Source of the DNA: Paraherbaspirillum soli
GTDB taxonomy: Bacteria; Pseudomonadota; Gammaproteobacteria; Burkholderiales; Burkholderiaceae_D
Reading direction: 5' to 3'
Length of the DNA: 64,000 nt
Assembly: GCF_042654985.1 (NCBI RefSeq)
Contig: NZ_JBHSMT010000027.1
Location: 15,308 to 79,307 of the forward strand
Part shown: positions 24,853 through 33,783 of the stretch, in pieces
Layout: each line of letters opens with the position of its first letter
Position numbering within the stretch: position 1 is the stretch's first letter
Made by a program: the position numbers and the translations under genes
The notes under the pieces: generated by a model
What the model was told of the DNA's origin: nothing
Database searches by the model: none
What the model saw: only the letters and a program-made list of their open reading frames with translations

Positions 24853-26945
24853 TGCGCGCAGCACACGCATGGCCGGAAGAGCTTAAAAAAGCCAGCGCCG
24901 CCTGGGTGATGGCGCAAGCGCCGGTCATCATTTACATGCTCAAGCTGACGGTGGCCGTGTTGCTGGCGCTGGGCTTGTCGCTGCGCTTCGACCTCAGCAA
25001 ACCGAGCACCGCGATGCTGACCGTGATCATCGTGATGCAGCCGCGCAGCGCGCTGGTGCTGGCGAAAAGTTTTTACCGCTTTCTCGGTACGGTGGCCGGG
25101 GTCATGCTGTCGCTGCTGCTGGTCGCCTGTTTTTCGCAAGAGCCGACGTTGTTCCTGCTGGCCGGCGCTTGCTGGCTGGCCTTATGCACGGCCGGCTCGA
25201 CCGTATTCCGCAATTTTCAGTCGTATGGATTTGTGCTGGCCGGCTACACGCTGGTGATCGTCGGCCTGCCGGCCGCGCTGCAGCCGGATCAGGCGTTCGA
25301 CATTGCCGTCACCCGCTTGTCCGAAGTGATGCTGGGCCTGCTGTGCGCCGGCGTCGTCAGCGACGTCGTCTTCCCGCAGCGGCTGAGCGACAGCTTGCTG
25401 GCCGCGGTGCGTCGGCGCTATGCCGATTTCGCCCAGTACATCCGGCGCGACGCCGCCCATGCGGCGAGCGGCGAGCGCACCATGCTGCGCTTTATCGGCG
25501 AAGTGATTTCGCTGGAAGCGCTGCGCTCGTCCTCGGTCTTCGAAAATCCCGGCCACCGCTTGCAGAGCACCCAACTGCGGCGACTCAACACGGCGTTCAT
25601 GACCGCCTCGACCACCTTCCATTCGCTCGATCAATTGCTGATGCGATTGCAGAACGCCGGCAAGCAAGCCGCGCTGGCTGCGCTGTTGCGCCAATACCGC
25701 GCAATCACCGACGCGCTGCAGGTCGACGCCGCTGCGGCCGCGCAACAACTGCGCGCGCTGCGCCTGCGTCTGCCGGCGCAACTGGCAAACACGCGCAGCG
25801 CCGTGCTGGCTGCAGCCGGCGATAAGGTCGATTCGCAAGCCTTGCTCGACTTCGACTCGGCCAGCGAATTGCTGCTGCGCTTTGCCGATGAACTGCTGGC
25901 GTACACGCTGACCCATGCCGCGCTGCTTGGCGATGGCGACACCAGCCTGGCCGACGATACGACGCTGCCGGCGCATTACGTGCCGCGCACCGATCCGCTG
26001 ATGGTGCTGTTTGCCGGGCTGCGCACCGCGACCGCATTCGGCCTGAGCATGCTGTTCTGGATTCTGTCCGGCTGGCCGTCGGGGGTCGAGGCGGTGGTGC
26101 TGGCGACGGTCGTCAGCAGCTTGTTTGCGGCCGCGCCGTTCCCGTCGCGCACGGTGCGCCACTTCATCATCGGCGCCGCGGGCGGCGGCCTGGCGGCGTT
26201 CATCTTCGCCTACGGCCTGCAGCCGCACGCCGAAAATTTTGTGATGCTGTGCCTGGCCCTCGCGCCGTTTTTACTGCTGGCCGCATGGCTGGCGATGCAG
26301 CCGAAATACGCCGGCATCGGCACCGGCATGCTGTTCTTTACCTTGAATTACGGCGCACTCGACAGCGCCTACAGCTTCGATGCACTGAGCTTTTTCAATG
26401 GTCTGATCGCCGGCTTGATCGGGGTCGGCATCGCCAGCGTGATGTATGTCGCGATCGACCCGGCCGACAGCCGCTGGGTCAAACGGCGTCTGGCCGGCGC
26501 GCTGCGACGCCAGGTGGTGCTGGCTTGCCGCCAGCCGCTAGCGGGCTTGATGCCGGCCTTCGAAAGCGCCACCCGCGACCTGCTGCAACGCTTCGCGGTC
26601 AGCCACGAACTCGACAACGAGGACGACCGCGAAGTGCTGGCCTGGTTGCTATCGGTGCTGGAAATCGGCCGTGCCGTGATCCATTTGCGGCAGGATGTCC
26701 AGCCCGCGGCCGCCGCAGCCGTCGAACGTTGCGTGCGCAGCATCGCCAGCCTGTTTACCAAACCGCACCCGGCGCGGCGACAGGCCGCGATCGACGCCGC
26801 GCTGCAAGCGATCGCCGAATGCCAGGCGATGCCGGCGCTGAGCGCCAACCTGCACCTGATCCGCAGTTCGCTGCTGGATGAGACCTCGGTGCTGGCCGCG
26901 CTCGCCGTCAATTCCCAAACCAAGGATCAATACCGTGCCGCGTGA
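24852..26945 (+). CDS. FUSC-family inner-membrane efflux transporter (AaeB-like)
   Basis: 697 residues from the ATG at 24852. It has two hydrophobic blocks: residues about 20-165 (LKLTVAVLLALGLSLRFDL; STAMLTVIIVMQPRSALVLAKSFYR) and about 365-545. They are separated by a 200-residue cytosolic helical region and followed by a C-terminal helical domain. This is the layout of the PET/FUSC family, including AaeB, which exports p-hydroxybenzoate. The substrate here is probably a hydrophobic or aromatic carboxylate. The gene overlaps the DUF1656 gene by 11 bp. Confidence 0.87.
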   Translation: MRAAHAWPEELKKASAAWVMAQAPVIIYMLKLTVAVLLALGLSLRFDLSKPSTAMLTVIIVMQPRSALVLAKSFYRFLGTVAGVMLSLLLVACFSQEPTLFLLAGACWLALCTAGSTVFRNFQSYGFVLAGYTLVIVGLPAALQPDQAFDIAVTRLSEVMLGLLCAGVVSDVVFPQRLSDSLLAAVRRRYADFAQYIRRDAAHAASGERTMLRFIGEVISLEALRSSSVFENPGHRLQSTQLRRLNTAFMTASTTFHSLDQLLMRLQNAGKQAALAALLRQYRAITDALQVDAAAAAQQLRALRLRLPAQLANTRSAVLAAAGDKVDSQALLDFDSASELLLRFADELLAYTLTHAALLGDGDTSLADDTTLPAHYVPRTDPLMVLFAGLRTATAFGLSMLFWILSGWPSGVEAVVLATVVSSLFAAAPFPSRTVRHFIIGAAGGGLAAFIFAYGLQPHAENFVMLCLALAPFLLLAAWLAMQPKYAGIGTGMLFFTLNYGALDSAYSFDALSFFNGLIAGLIGVGIASVMYVAIDPADSRWVKRRLAGALRRQVVLACRQPLAGLMPAFESATRDLLQRFAVSHELDNEDDREVLAWLLSVLEIGRAVIHLRQDVQPAAAAAVERCVRSIASLFTKPHPARRQAAIDAALQAIAECQAMPALSANLHLIRSSLLDETSVLAALAVNSQTKDQYRAA

Positions 26946-27138
26946 AATTCCCTTATTCGATGCGCTGGTGCCCAGCTTGCTGCTGGTCTTCATCGGCTGC
27001 GTCTTTTTGCAGATATTGCTCGACTGGCTATTCGGCCGGCTCGGACTGTATCGCCATGTCTGGCATCCGGGCTTGTTCCGGATTGCCGTGTTCGCGTGTC
27101 TTTTTGGCAGCCTCGCGCTGCTGTTGAATGTCGTTTGA
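26935..27138 (+). CDS. DUF1656 small membrane protein (AaeX-like)
   Basis: 67 residues from a GTG start with AAGGA 8 bp upstream; the start lies inside the end of the FUSC gene. Two membrane helices (ALVPSLLLVFIGCVFLQILL and LFRIAVFACLFGSLALLL) around a GLYRHVWHPGLF loop, typical of DUF1656. Its constant partnership with FUSC and HlyD proteins suggests an accessory pump subunit. Confidence 0.85.
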   Translation: MPREIPLFDALVPSLLLVFIGCVFLQILLDWLFGRLGLYRHVWHPGLFRIAVFACLFGSLALLLNVV

Positions 27139-27145
27139 GGTCACT

Positions 27146-28015
27146 ATGAAAAGTTTGGTTTCGCCCAAAACCCTGTCAGGCATCGCTCTCACCTCGCTGG
27201 TCGTGGCGGCCGCCTTGCTGCTTGGCGACACGCTCTGGAATCGCTACATGAACTCGCCCTGGACCCGCGACGGCCGGGTGCGCGCCGATGTGATCGACGT
27301 CGCGGCCGATGTTTCCGGCCTGGTGGTCGAGGTGCCGGTGCACGACAATGCCTACGTGCACAAGGGCCAACTGCTGATGAAAATCGATCCGGCCCGCTAT
27401 CGGATTGCGCTGGCCCAGGCCGATGCGCTGGTCGCGCAACGCAAGGCCGCGCTCAACATGAAGCGCAGCGATGCCGCCCGCCGCGCCAAGCTCGACAGCG
27501 ATGTCATCTCCAGCGAAAACCGCGAGAACGCCAGCGCCGACGCCACCGCCGCGCAAGCCGTGTACCAGGAAGCGCTGGCCGCGCGCGATGCCGCCCAGCT
27601 CAATTTGCAGCGCACCGAAGTGCGCGCCCAAGTCGACGGCTGGGTCTCCAACCTGAACATCCACGCCGGCGACTTCGCCCAGGCCGGCGTCGCCAAGCTG
27701 GCGCTGATCGACGCCAAATCGTTCTGGGTCTACGGCTATTTCGAGGAAACCAAGCTGCCGTTGTTGAAAACCGGCGGCGCGGTGGAGATCCGCCTGCTCG
27801 GCGGCGAGCAACTATTGAGCGGCCATATCGACAGCATTTCGCGCGGCATCACCGACCGCGACAACCCGACCGGCAGCGGCTTGCTGGCCAACGTCAATCC
27901 CAGCTTCAACTGGGTGCGGCTGGCGCAGCGGGTGCCGGTGCGGATTCATATCGACCACGTGCCGGCTGGCGTCACGCTGGCGGCCGGCATGACCTGTACT
28001 GTGATTGCGAGATAA
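27146..28015 (+). CDS. HlyD-family periplasmic adaptor (AaeA-like)
   Basis: 289 residues from the ATG at 27146, preceded by GAGG; a start at 27128 is possible but less suitable. One N-terminal membrane anchor (SGIALTSLVVAAALLLG), then lipoyl halves (VSGLVVEVPVHDNAYVHKGQ; VRAQVDGWVSNLNIHAGD) around a coiled-coil hairpin, and a beta-barrel containing GYFEETKLPLLKTGG, a strong signature of the EmrA/AaeA group. It links the FUSC transporter to the NodT channel. The TAA stop abuts a family A repeat. Confidence 0.88.
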   Translation: MKSLVSPKTLSGIALTSLVVAAALLLGDTLWNRYMNSPWTRDGRVRADVIDVAADVSGLVVEVPVHDNAYVHKGQLLMKIDPARYRIALAQADALVAQRKAALNMKRSDAARRAKLDSDVISSENRENASADATAAQAVYQEALAARDAAQLNLQRTEVRAQVDGWVSNLNIHAGDFAQAGVAKLALIDAKSFWVYGYFEETKLPLLKTGGAVEIRLLGGEQLLSGHIDSISRGITDRDNPTGSGLLANVNPSFNWVRLAQRVPVRIHIDHVPAGVTLAAGMTCTVIAR

Positions 28016-28089
28016 GCGCAGCGTCTTCCGCCGTTTTGGATGCGTCGACCACATGCGGCGGCGGATAACGCTGCGCTCATCCGCCCTAC
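28013..28089. repeat. Family A repeat, left end truncated
   Basis: The right end is complete (CGGATAACGCTGCGCTCATCCGCCCTAC). The left end begins inside the unit (AGCGCAGCGTCTTCCGCCG). It joins the stop of the HlyD gene to the stop of the next, convergent gene. Confidence 0.75.
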
Positions 28090-28349
28090 TTCTTGGGCGC
28101 TTTCTCTTCCTCCTCAAATCGCGCACGCATCACATCGAACAGGTTGTGCCTGTCATCGGCCAGGTCGATGATGGCCTGCACCAAGTCATGCGTCATCGCG
28201 TTGTCTTTGTTGATCTCGCGCAGCGGTCGCAGCAGACGCAGCACCTCTTCCAGGCAGAACATGCCGAGACGGGCGCATTCGGCGGCTTCATGGAGGTGGT
28301 CGGTTGGGGGAAAAATCAGTTTGTTGTCAGGCGTGATAGCGAAGGTCAT
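28086..28349 (-). CDS. Small hypothetical protein
   Basis: 87 residues from the ATG at 28349 (AAGGAG upstream). Soluble, mostly helical, ending in a Glu/Lys-rich tail (RFEEEEKAPKK); no domain recognised. The Cys/His content is low, and a helical bundle around EAAECARLGMFCLEEVLRLL is plausible. Its TAG stop is contributed by the family A repeat. Confidence 0.6.
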   Translation of the reverse strand: MTFAITPDNKLIFPPTDHLHEAAECARLGMFCLEEVLRLLRPLREINKDNAMTHDLVQAIIDLADDRHNLFDVMRARFEEEEKAPKK

Positions 28350-28440
28350 ACGGGCTCCTTTGTGATTGAGGGGGATTGAGCCGCGCTGTGCCAAAACGGG
28401 AGGGCGGCGAGTAGTAAGGTTCGCAGACCGGCCTGTTACT

Positions 28441-28707
28441 TTACGCACCACCGGCAGCCCGAAGGCTCCCCACTATCACCGCCCATAGAGGACGGAGATA
28501 GATGCGTACGCATAGCCGCATGACGCGGTCCGCGTAGTAACAGTAGTCAAGCTGCGAAGCAAGGTCCCTTCTTTTTCGGGGACGAAAGCGACTATAGACC
28601 TTCTTTAGCAATGCGGCAACAAACCCGCCGCAACAACAACCCGCAAAGACAGCAATTTTTAGTTGTAAAACTGCGACGCCCAGCCCTCCATAGTTACTAA
28701 ATGTCAT
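28441..28707 (-). CDS. Hypothetical small membrane protein within a duplicated element
   Basis: 88-residue open frame with one hydrophobic segment containing three consecutive cysteines (AVFAGCCCGGFVAALL) followed by a basic stretch (KKVYSRFRPRKRRD). No clear ribosome-binding site. The 148-bp core (28484-28631) is repeated, with stop codons, at 63753-63903. Whether this is a gene or the coding-like face of a repeat or RNA element is open. Confidence 0.35.
   Translation of the reverse strand: MTFSNYGGLGVAVLQLKIAVFAGCCCGGFVAALLKKVYSRFRPRKRRDLASQLDYCYYADRVMRLCVRIYLRPLWAVIVGSLRAAGGA
28484..28631. repeat. 148-bp dispersed element, intact copy
   Basis: Similar along its length, by eye at about three quarters of positions, to the reverse complement of 63753-63903. 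The best-conserved blocks are CATAGAGGACGGAG and CGACTATAGACCTTCTTTA. In the second copy a group II intron joins directly at CATAGAGG. Confidence 0.65.
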
Positions 28708-28854
28708 TTGAAATCCAACCGAAAAGTACAGGCGGCACGCACTCGGATAAAATGCGCGCCAGTGATTAGAACCTATGCACTAACCCTATTGCAACTCGGC
28801 AATATTTATGGTTGCGCATCGGAAATATTTTTATATGAAGGCGGGGAGAAACGA

Positions 28855-30159
28855 ATGAAAAAAATCAAGGGAACGACCTGGATTCTGGTCGGAATGTTGC
28901 TCGGGATAGTGGTCGGCTATATTTGCCACGAGAACGCGGCGGATGCGCAGGCGGCGAAGGATATCGCGGCGTATTTCTCCATCATCACCGATGTGTTTTT
29001 GCGCTTGATCAAGATGATCATCGCGCCGCTGGTGTTCGGCACCTTGGTGACCGGCATCGCCGGCATGAAAGACAGCAGCTCGGTCGGCCGCATCGGCATT
29101 CGCGCCTTGGGCTGGTTTGTGATTGCTTCCCTGGTTTCGCTGACGCTGGGCATGTTGTTCGTCAACGTGCTGCAGGTCGGCCACTCGCTCAACCTGCCGC
29201 TGCCGGCAGTCGGCGCTGAAGTCCAGTTGAATACCAGCGGTTTTCATCTGAAAGACTTCATCACGCACGTGTTCCCTAGCAGCTTCGTCGACGCCATGGC
29301 GAAAAACGAAATCCTGCAGATCCTGGTGTTCTCGCTGTTCTTTGGTTTTGGCCTGGCTTCGATCAAAGGCGAAACCGCCAAAACCTTGACCACCGCGCTG
29401 GACGGCTTGGTGCACGTGATGTTGAAGGTCACCGATTACGTGATGAAGTTTGCGCCGCTCGGCGTGTTTGCCTCGATCGCCGCGGTGATCACGGTGCAGG
29501 GCTTCGGCGTGCTGACCACTTACGCCAAGTTTCTCGGCGGCTTTTACGCCGGGCTGGCGACGCTGTGGGCGGTGCTGATCGGCATCGGTTATATGTTCCT
29601 GCGCGGCTCGATCTTCACCTTGTTGAAGCTGCTGAAAGAGCCGATCATGCTGGCATTTTCAACCGCCAGCAGCGAAGCCGCCTATCCGAAGACGATGGAG
29701 CAGCTGGAAAAATTCGGCATCAACAACAAGATTACCGGCTTCGTGCTGCCGCTCGGCTATTCGTTCAATCTGGACGGTTCGATGATGTACCAGGCGTTCG
29801 CCGCATTGTTCGTGGCTCAGGCCTACAACATTGAAATGTCGTTTGCGCAGCAACTGACGATGTTGCTGGTGTTGATGATCAGCAGCAAAGGCATGGCCGG
29901 GGTGCCGCGCGGTTCGCTGGTGGTGGTGGCGGCCATCCTGCCGATGTTCCACCTGCCGGAAGCCGGCATCCTGTTGATCATCGGCATCGACCAATTCCTC
30001 GACATGGGACGCACCGCCACCAACGTGGTCGGCAACGGCATCGCGACTTCTGTGATCGCCAAATGGGAAGGCGCGTTGGATGAGGAAGCTGCCCGGCAGG
30101 ACGTTTCCCTGGCGGGCAAGAAGCCCGTTGCCGTGGCTCTCGAAAAAGCGCAGCGCTAA
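28855..30159 (+). CDS. Dicarboxylate/amino acid:cation symporter (DAACS family)
   Basis: 434 residues from the ATG at 28855 behind GGGGAGA; the frame extends upstream without a better start. Eight-helix Na+/H+-coupled transporter with re-entrant loops: AFSTASSEAAYPKTMEQL (HP1 serine-rich motif, here ASSEAAYP), GYSFNLDGSMMYQAFAALF (NMDG-like motif), and DQFLDMGRTATNVVGNG with the substrate-binding Asp, Arg and Asn. Probably takes up C4-dicarboxylates or glutamate/aspartate. Monocistronic, ending in a strong terminator. Confidence 0.88.
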   Translation: MKKIKGTTWILVGMLLGIVVGYICHENAADAQAAKDIAAYFSIITDVFLRLIKMIIAPLVFGTLVTGIAGMKDSSSVGRIGIRALGWFVIASLVSLTLGMLFVNVLQVGHSLNLPLPAVGAEVQLNTSGFHLKDFITHVFPSSFVDAMAKNEILQILVFSLFFGFGLASIKGETAKTLTTALDGLVHVMLKVTDYVMKFAPLGVFASIAAVITVQGFGVLTTYAKFLGGFYAGLATLWAVLIGIGYMFLRGSIFTLLKLLKEPIMLAFSTASSEAAYPKTMEQLEKFGINNKITGFVLPLGYSFNLDGSMMYQAFAALFVAQAYNIEMSFAQQLTMLLVLMISSKGMAGVPRGSLVVVAAILPMFHLPEAGILLIIGIDQFLDMGRTATNVVGNGIATSVIAKWEGALDEEAARQDVSLAGKKPVAVALEKAQR

Positions 30160-30179
30160 CAACTGATTCGCTATTCAGA

Positions 30180-30216
30180 GGGGCAAGCCGCAGTTGCTGC
30201 GGCTTGCCCCTTTTTT
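30180..30216 (+). terminator. Intrinsic terminator after the symporter gene
   Basis: A 14-bp perfect stem GGGGCAAGCCGCAG / CTGCGGCTTGCCCC with loop TTG, followed by six T. Confidence 0.9.
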
Positions 30217-30251
30217 CACGCAGGTCGCCAGCAGCGGCGCTACCGTCGGGC

Positions 30252-31793
30252 TTAATCCACCAGCGCTTTGGCGCGCTGCTGGACATCCGTCAAATCGCCT
30301 TTGACCGCAGCCGTCAGGCGGGTGCCGTATTCGGTATCGGCTTTGTAGAAATGGCTGAGCATGATTTGCCGGATTTCTGCATTCTTCACCTGGCCCAGAT
30401 CGGCGGCCAGATTGCCGATCAGGTTTTCACGATGCTGTTTGGACAGCGAACGATAGAAACTGCCCGCTTGCGTGAAATTGTCGGTTTTGGCGATCGCCGC
30501 CTGTTGCGTGTTGCCGGCCAACGGCGTTGCTACATACTTGTGCTGGCTGTCGTCCACCGCGCTGCCGGCTTGCCGCGACGGCTGGTAATTGACATCGCCG
30601 GTGCGCTTGCCGGGATTGCCGGCGCCGTTCGAATTGTAGTTGTCGACCTTGACCAGCGGCTGGTTGATCGGCATCAGCTGGTGATTGGCGCCGAGCCGGT
30701 GCAACTGGGTATCGGCATACGAGAACAAGCGCCCCTGCAGCATCCGGTCTTCCGACGGTTCGATCCCGGGCACCAGGTGCGACGGCGCCATTGCCACCAT
30801 CTCGGTGGTCTCGAAGAAGTTATCCGGGACCTTGTTCAAGGTCATGGTGCCGACCTTGGTTTCGGCGATGCCGGGCCAGACCTTGGTCGCGTCCAGCGGA
30901 TCGAATGGGAACTTGTCGAGGTCTTCCGGCTTCATGATTTGCAGGTACAAATCCCATTTCGGAAAATCGCCGCGCCTGATCGCCGCGTACAGATCGTTGG
31001 TCAGATTGTTGAAGTCCTCGGCCTGCACTTTGGCGGCTTCGGCGCGGGTCAGGTTTTTTTCGCCTTGCCGGCTTTTCCAATGAAATTTCACGTAACGCAC
31101 TTCGTCATGGCTGTTGACCATCTTGTAGGCGTGCACGCCGTTGCCGTCCATCATCCGATACGACGCTGGAATCCCTTGGTCGGAATACACCCGCGTCAGC
31201 ATATGAGTGCCTTCCGGCACGTGGCTGAAGAAGTCGAAATAACGATTGGGGTCCTGCACATTGCCGACCGGCGACGGTTTGAACGCATGCACCATGTCCG
31301 GGAACTTGATGGCGTCGCGGATAAAGAAGATCGGCAAGTTGTTGCCGACCAGGTCCCAGTTGCCTTGGTCGGTATAAAACTTGGTGGCAAAGCCGTGCGG
31401 ATCGCGCAAGGTTTCCGGCGATCCTGAGGGGTGCACCACGGTAGAAAAACGGACAAAGACCGGGGTCTTTTTGCCGGCCGCCGCAAACAGGCTGGCGCGC
31501 GTCAGGCCCGACAAGTTTTCGCTTGCGACAAACTCGCCAAAGGCGCCGGTGCCGCGCGCATGCACCACCCGTTCCGGAATGCGCTCGCGGTCGAAGCGCT
31601 GGAGTTTTTCAATCAATTGCGTGTCTTGCAGCAAGACCGGACCGCGCGCCCCGGCGGTTTGCGAATTCTGGTTGTCGCCGACCGGCGAGCCGTTATCGCG
31701 GGTTAATGTTTGTGCGCTGACGCCGCTTGCCAGCAATGTGGCCAATCCGAGTACGCTCAACTGCGAAACCGCGAAACCTCTTGGTAGATGCAT
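30252..31793 (-). CDS. katB: Periplasmic monofunctional catalase (KatB-like)
   Basis: 513 residues with a Sec signal peptide (SGVSA|QTLTRDNGSP) and GAGGGG before the ATG. Small-subunit clade 3 haem catalase: the catalytic His in RVVHARGTGAFGEF, the catalytic Asn (NLPIFFIRDAIKFPD), and the haem-ligand Tyr in RLFSYADTQLHRLG are all present. It decomposes H2O2 in the periplasm. An OxyR-type motif lies about 60 bp upstream. The gene is convergent with the symporter. Confidence 0.92.
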   Translation of the reverse strand: MHLPRGFAVSQLSVLGLATLLASGVSAQTLTRDNGSPVGDNQNSQTAGARGPVLLQDTQLIEKLQRFDRERIPERVVHARGTGAFGEFVASENLSGLTRASLFAAAGKKTPVFVRFSTVVHPSGSPETLRDPHGFATKFYTDQGNWDLVGNNLPIFFIRDAIKFPDMVHAFKPSPVGNVQDPNRYFDFFSHVPEGTHMLTRVYSDQGIPASYRMMDGNGVHAYKMVNSHDEVRYVKFHWKSRQGEKNLTRAEAAKVQAEDFNNLTNDLYAAIRRGDFPKWDLYLQIMKPEDLDKFPFDPLDATKVWPGIAETKVGTMTLNKVPDNFFETTEMVAMAPSHLVPGIEPSEDRMLQGRLFSYADTQLHRLGANHQLMPINQPLVKVDNYNSNGAGNPGKRTGDVNYQPSRQAGSAVDDSQHKYVATPLAGNTQQAAIAKTDNFTQAGSFYRSLSKQHRENLIGNLAADLGQVKNAEIRQIMLSHFYKADTEYGTRLTAAVKGDLTDVQQRAKALVD

Positions 31794-31849
31794 GTTTGAT
31801 TACCCCTCGTTGATATGCGCGATATTGCGCGAGGGTAAATCTACGCTCA

Positions 31850-31864
31850 ATAGTTGTTAACTAT
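31850..31864. promoter_or_regulatory. OxyR-type motif upstream of catalase
   Basis: ATAGTTGTTAACTAT matches ATAGnTnnnAnCTAT at every defined position; a further ATAG follows after 3 bp. Only one of the two motifs of a full OxyR site is clear. It lies 57 bp upstream of the catalase start. Confidence 0.5.
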
Positions 31865-32234
31865 AAAATAGTAATTACCAATTGCGTTTATGCATAAGCG
31901 CTATAACCAAGCGATTGGCGGGCTTGCGGCGCCTGGAGGGCGAAGCGACCTGACAAGGTTGCCAGGTCGGTCCAATCAATACGGCAGCGAGAAGTGATGA
32001 CGTCCGAGGTTGGTTAGCGTTCCGGCGGTGCCTGGCAGGCTTGTGAAATGGCTGTCGTTGTACCAGCGTTAGATCAACTCGGCGCTTTTGTCATCGATCA
32101 AGCCCTTGGCTTTCCTTGGTGGTGCGCCGGATGTCGGAAGGCGCTGCGCTTTTCCGACCTACGATCCTATCCTTGTATTCAAGCACGGCGATGCTTTACC
32201 GCACTGTGATTTTTAGATGCTCCGTAAGAATCAG
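31865..32234. other. Intergenic region with a possible protein relic
   Basis: No intact gene. On the minus strand, about 31970-32110 reads as a degraded peptide (RWYNDSHFTSLPGTAGTL and more, broken by stops), suggesting a gene remnant. A half family A unit in the GTCGGA variant occupies 32131-32162. Confidence 0.35.
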
Positions 32235-33287
32235 TTACCACAACGAGAACGAGGAATTAACTTTGTTCCCGCTTTCCTTGGCCGTTCTGCCATCTTTGAT
32301 TTCAATCGGCGTTTCCGCTTTCGCAAAGATGTTGTCCTGCACGAGGACATTGCGGCTGTTACTCAATCCAACCGCAATCGTCTTGTCCGTGCTGCCGTCA
32401 ACACGGATGCGATTGTTGCGAACGATTGATCCATCGCCGTTGCGAAGATAGAGCGTGTAGGCGGCGATGCCATGATTGTCGGTTTTCTGGCTAATTGTGT
32501 TGTATTCAATGAGTGCCTTGGGACCGGAATTCAAGACCGAAACTTTGGGCTCGTCCTCACCTGCAAATTTCGGCGCACCATCTTCATCGAAGCGATTGTC
32601 GAGAATCGCTCCAATCTGATTGTTGCGGATCACATTACCTGCGCCAGACAGAAGAATCGGGCTATAAACATCAATGAAATTAACGTTTTCAATGACGAAT
32701 CGGGTTTCTGTAAATTGAGCAATCGGCAGGGTTGGATAAGCCGGATAGGAATAAACAGGAGCCATTTGCCAATTTGTACTGCGCTGAGCCAGCTTGATTC
32801 CCGTACCTACACCTTTCATCGTCCCATGGTGAATACGGATATTCTTTCCGTGTCCTTTTATGCCTGCATACCCTCGCGTACCGCTCGTGCTGAGCGTATG
32901 TCCGCGCAAGTCCACGTCAACATCATCCGCTTCAATATCAATAAAATTTCCGCCGCATCCATGAGTCCAAGGTGAACAGGAAAAATCATAGTCCTGGTCC
33001 AGGCAATAGCGACCCGGCTTTCTAATAGCGATGTAGGGCTTGTTAAAACTCGCTTTATCCCAGCGCAATACGGCACACCCGCTGTCGGAGTCGTTCTGCG
33101 CGTCGGCTGACGAATGCGTTGGCTCAGACTTTGCAGCATCAGCCTGCGAGCGCTGATCAGCTTGAGGGTTCTTGAGAATGAACTCTCGAAAAACGAAAGC
33201 TGGAGTAAATGCGATTTCTTCAGCCTCCATTGGAAAGGCGGTGGCTAACAGGCTAAATATCAAGCAGCCTTGCAAAGGCCTACTCAT
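32235..33287 (-). CDS. Exported right-handed beta-helix protein, copy 1
   Basis: 350 residues with an N-terminal signal (FSLLATAFPMEA|EE). From about residue 110 a parallel beta-helix is indicated by regular turns such as VDVDLRGHTLSTSG, IRIHHGTMKG, NVIRNNQI, SIVRNNRIRVDG and VLVQDNIF (NosD/pectate-lyase-like fold). The N-terminal 80 residues are a polar linker with a Cys pair (GCAVL, GRYCLDQD). It is a paralogue of the protein at 34918-35901 and shares its order of motifs. Function unknown; a polysaccharide-binding or protective surface role is possible. Confidence 0.72.
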   Translation of the reverse strand: MSRPLQGCLIFSLLATAFPMEAEEIAFTPAFVFREFILKNPQADQRSQADAAKSEPTHSSADAQNDSDSGCAVLRWDKASFNKPYIAIRKPGRYCLDQDYDFSCSPWTHGCGGNFIDIEADDVDVDLRGHTLSTSGTRGYAGIKGHGKNIRIHHGTMKGVGTGIKLAQRSTNWQMAPVYSYPAYPTLPIAQFTETRFVIENVNFIDVYSPILLSGAGNVIRNNQIGAILDNRFDEDGAPKFAGEDEPKVSVLNSGPKALIEYNTISQKTDNHGIAAYTLYLRNGDGSIVRNNRIRVDGSTDKTIAVGLSNSRNVLVQDNIFAKAETPIEIKDGRTAKESGNKVNSSFSLW

Positions 33288-33332
33288 TTGGCGATGTCGC
33301 AGCTGCCAAAAAGTATCACTCCGCTCCCCATA

Positions 33333-33749
33333 TTAAAAAGTAAACTGGTTCGGTTCTGAGTTTGCATGGGTGAATATTTGAAAATCTTTCTGAGAGCCGA
33401 AGATGTAGTATTTTTGATGCGCTCCACAATAGCCCTCTTCCCCCTTGTTGAAACGACGGCCGCCCCTTCCACAGATATTTCGAACTTCAACCTGGTCGGT
33501 ACGATATGCCTCGCAAGCACCTTCTGCTGAAATGTTCCTTCCCCTGACAGGCTCACATAAGGTGATATTCACGCCTTGCGCGTCTTCCGTTATTTCGGTG
33601 GTCGTGTCAGGGTCAATCATCCGTGCGACTACGCATGGCCCGTCTCCAGACGCGCAAGAATTGACATGGCATTTGTACGTATCGGAAGCCCACGCTGAAA
33701 TATGGGATGCGCCAGCCATGCACAACAATGTCAATAGCAGGTGTCGCAT
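33333..33749 (-). CDS. Small secreted cysteine-rich protein
   Basis: 138 residues with a Sec signal peptide (SHISAWA|SDTYKC). The mature 118 residues contain seven cysteines (YKC, NSC, GPC, TLC, GAC, NIC, GYC), suggesting a disulfide-stabilised periplasmic or extracellular domain. No family recognised. It lies between a beta-helix gene and a small lipoprotein gene on the same strand, in a stretch of lower GC than the flanks. Confidence 0.6.
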   Translation of the reverse strand: MRHLLLTLLCMAGASHISAWASDTYKCHVNSCASGDGPCVVARMIDPDTTTEITEDAQGVNITLCEPVRGRNISAEGACEAYRTDQVEVRNICGRGGRRFNKGEEGYCGAHQKYYIFGSQKDFQIFTHANSEPNQFTF

Positions 33750-33783
33750 TGCAATTTGCCTTTAATGTGAATGAAGTTCTGAT

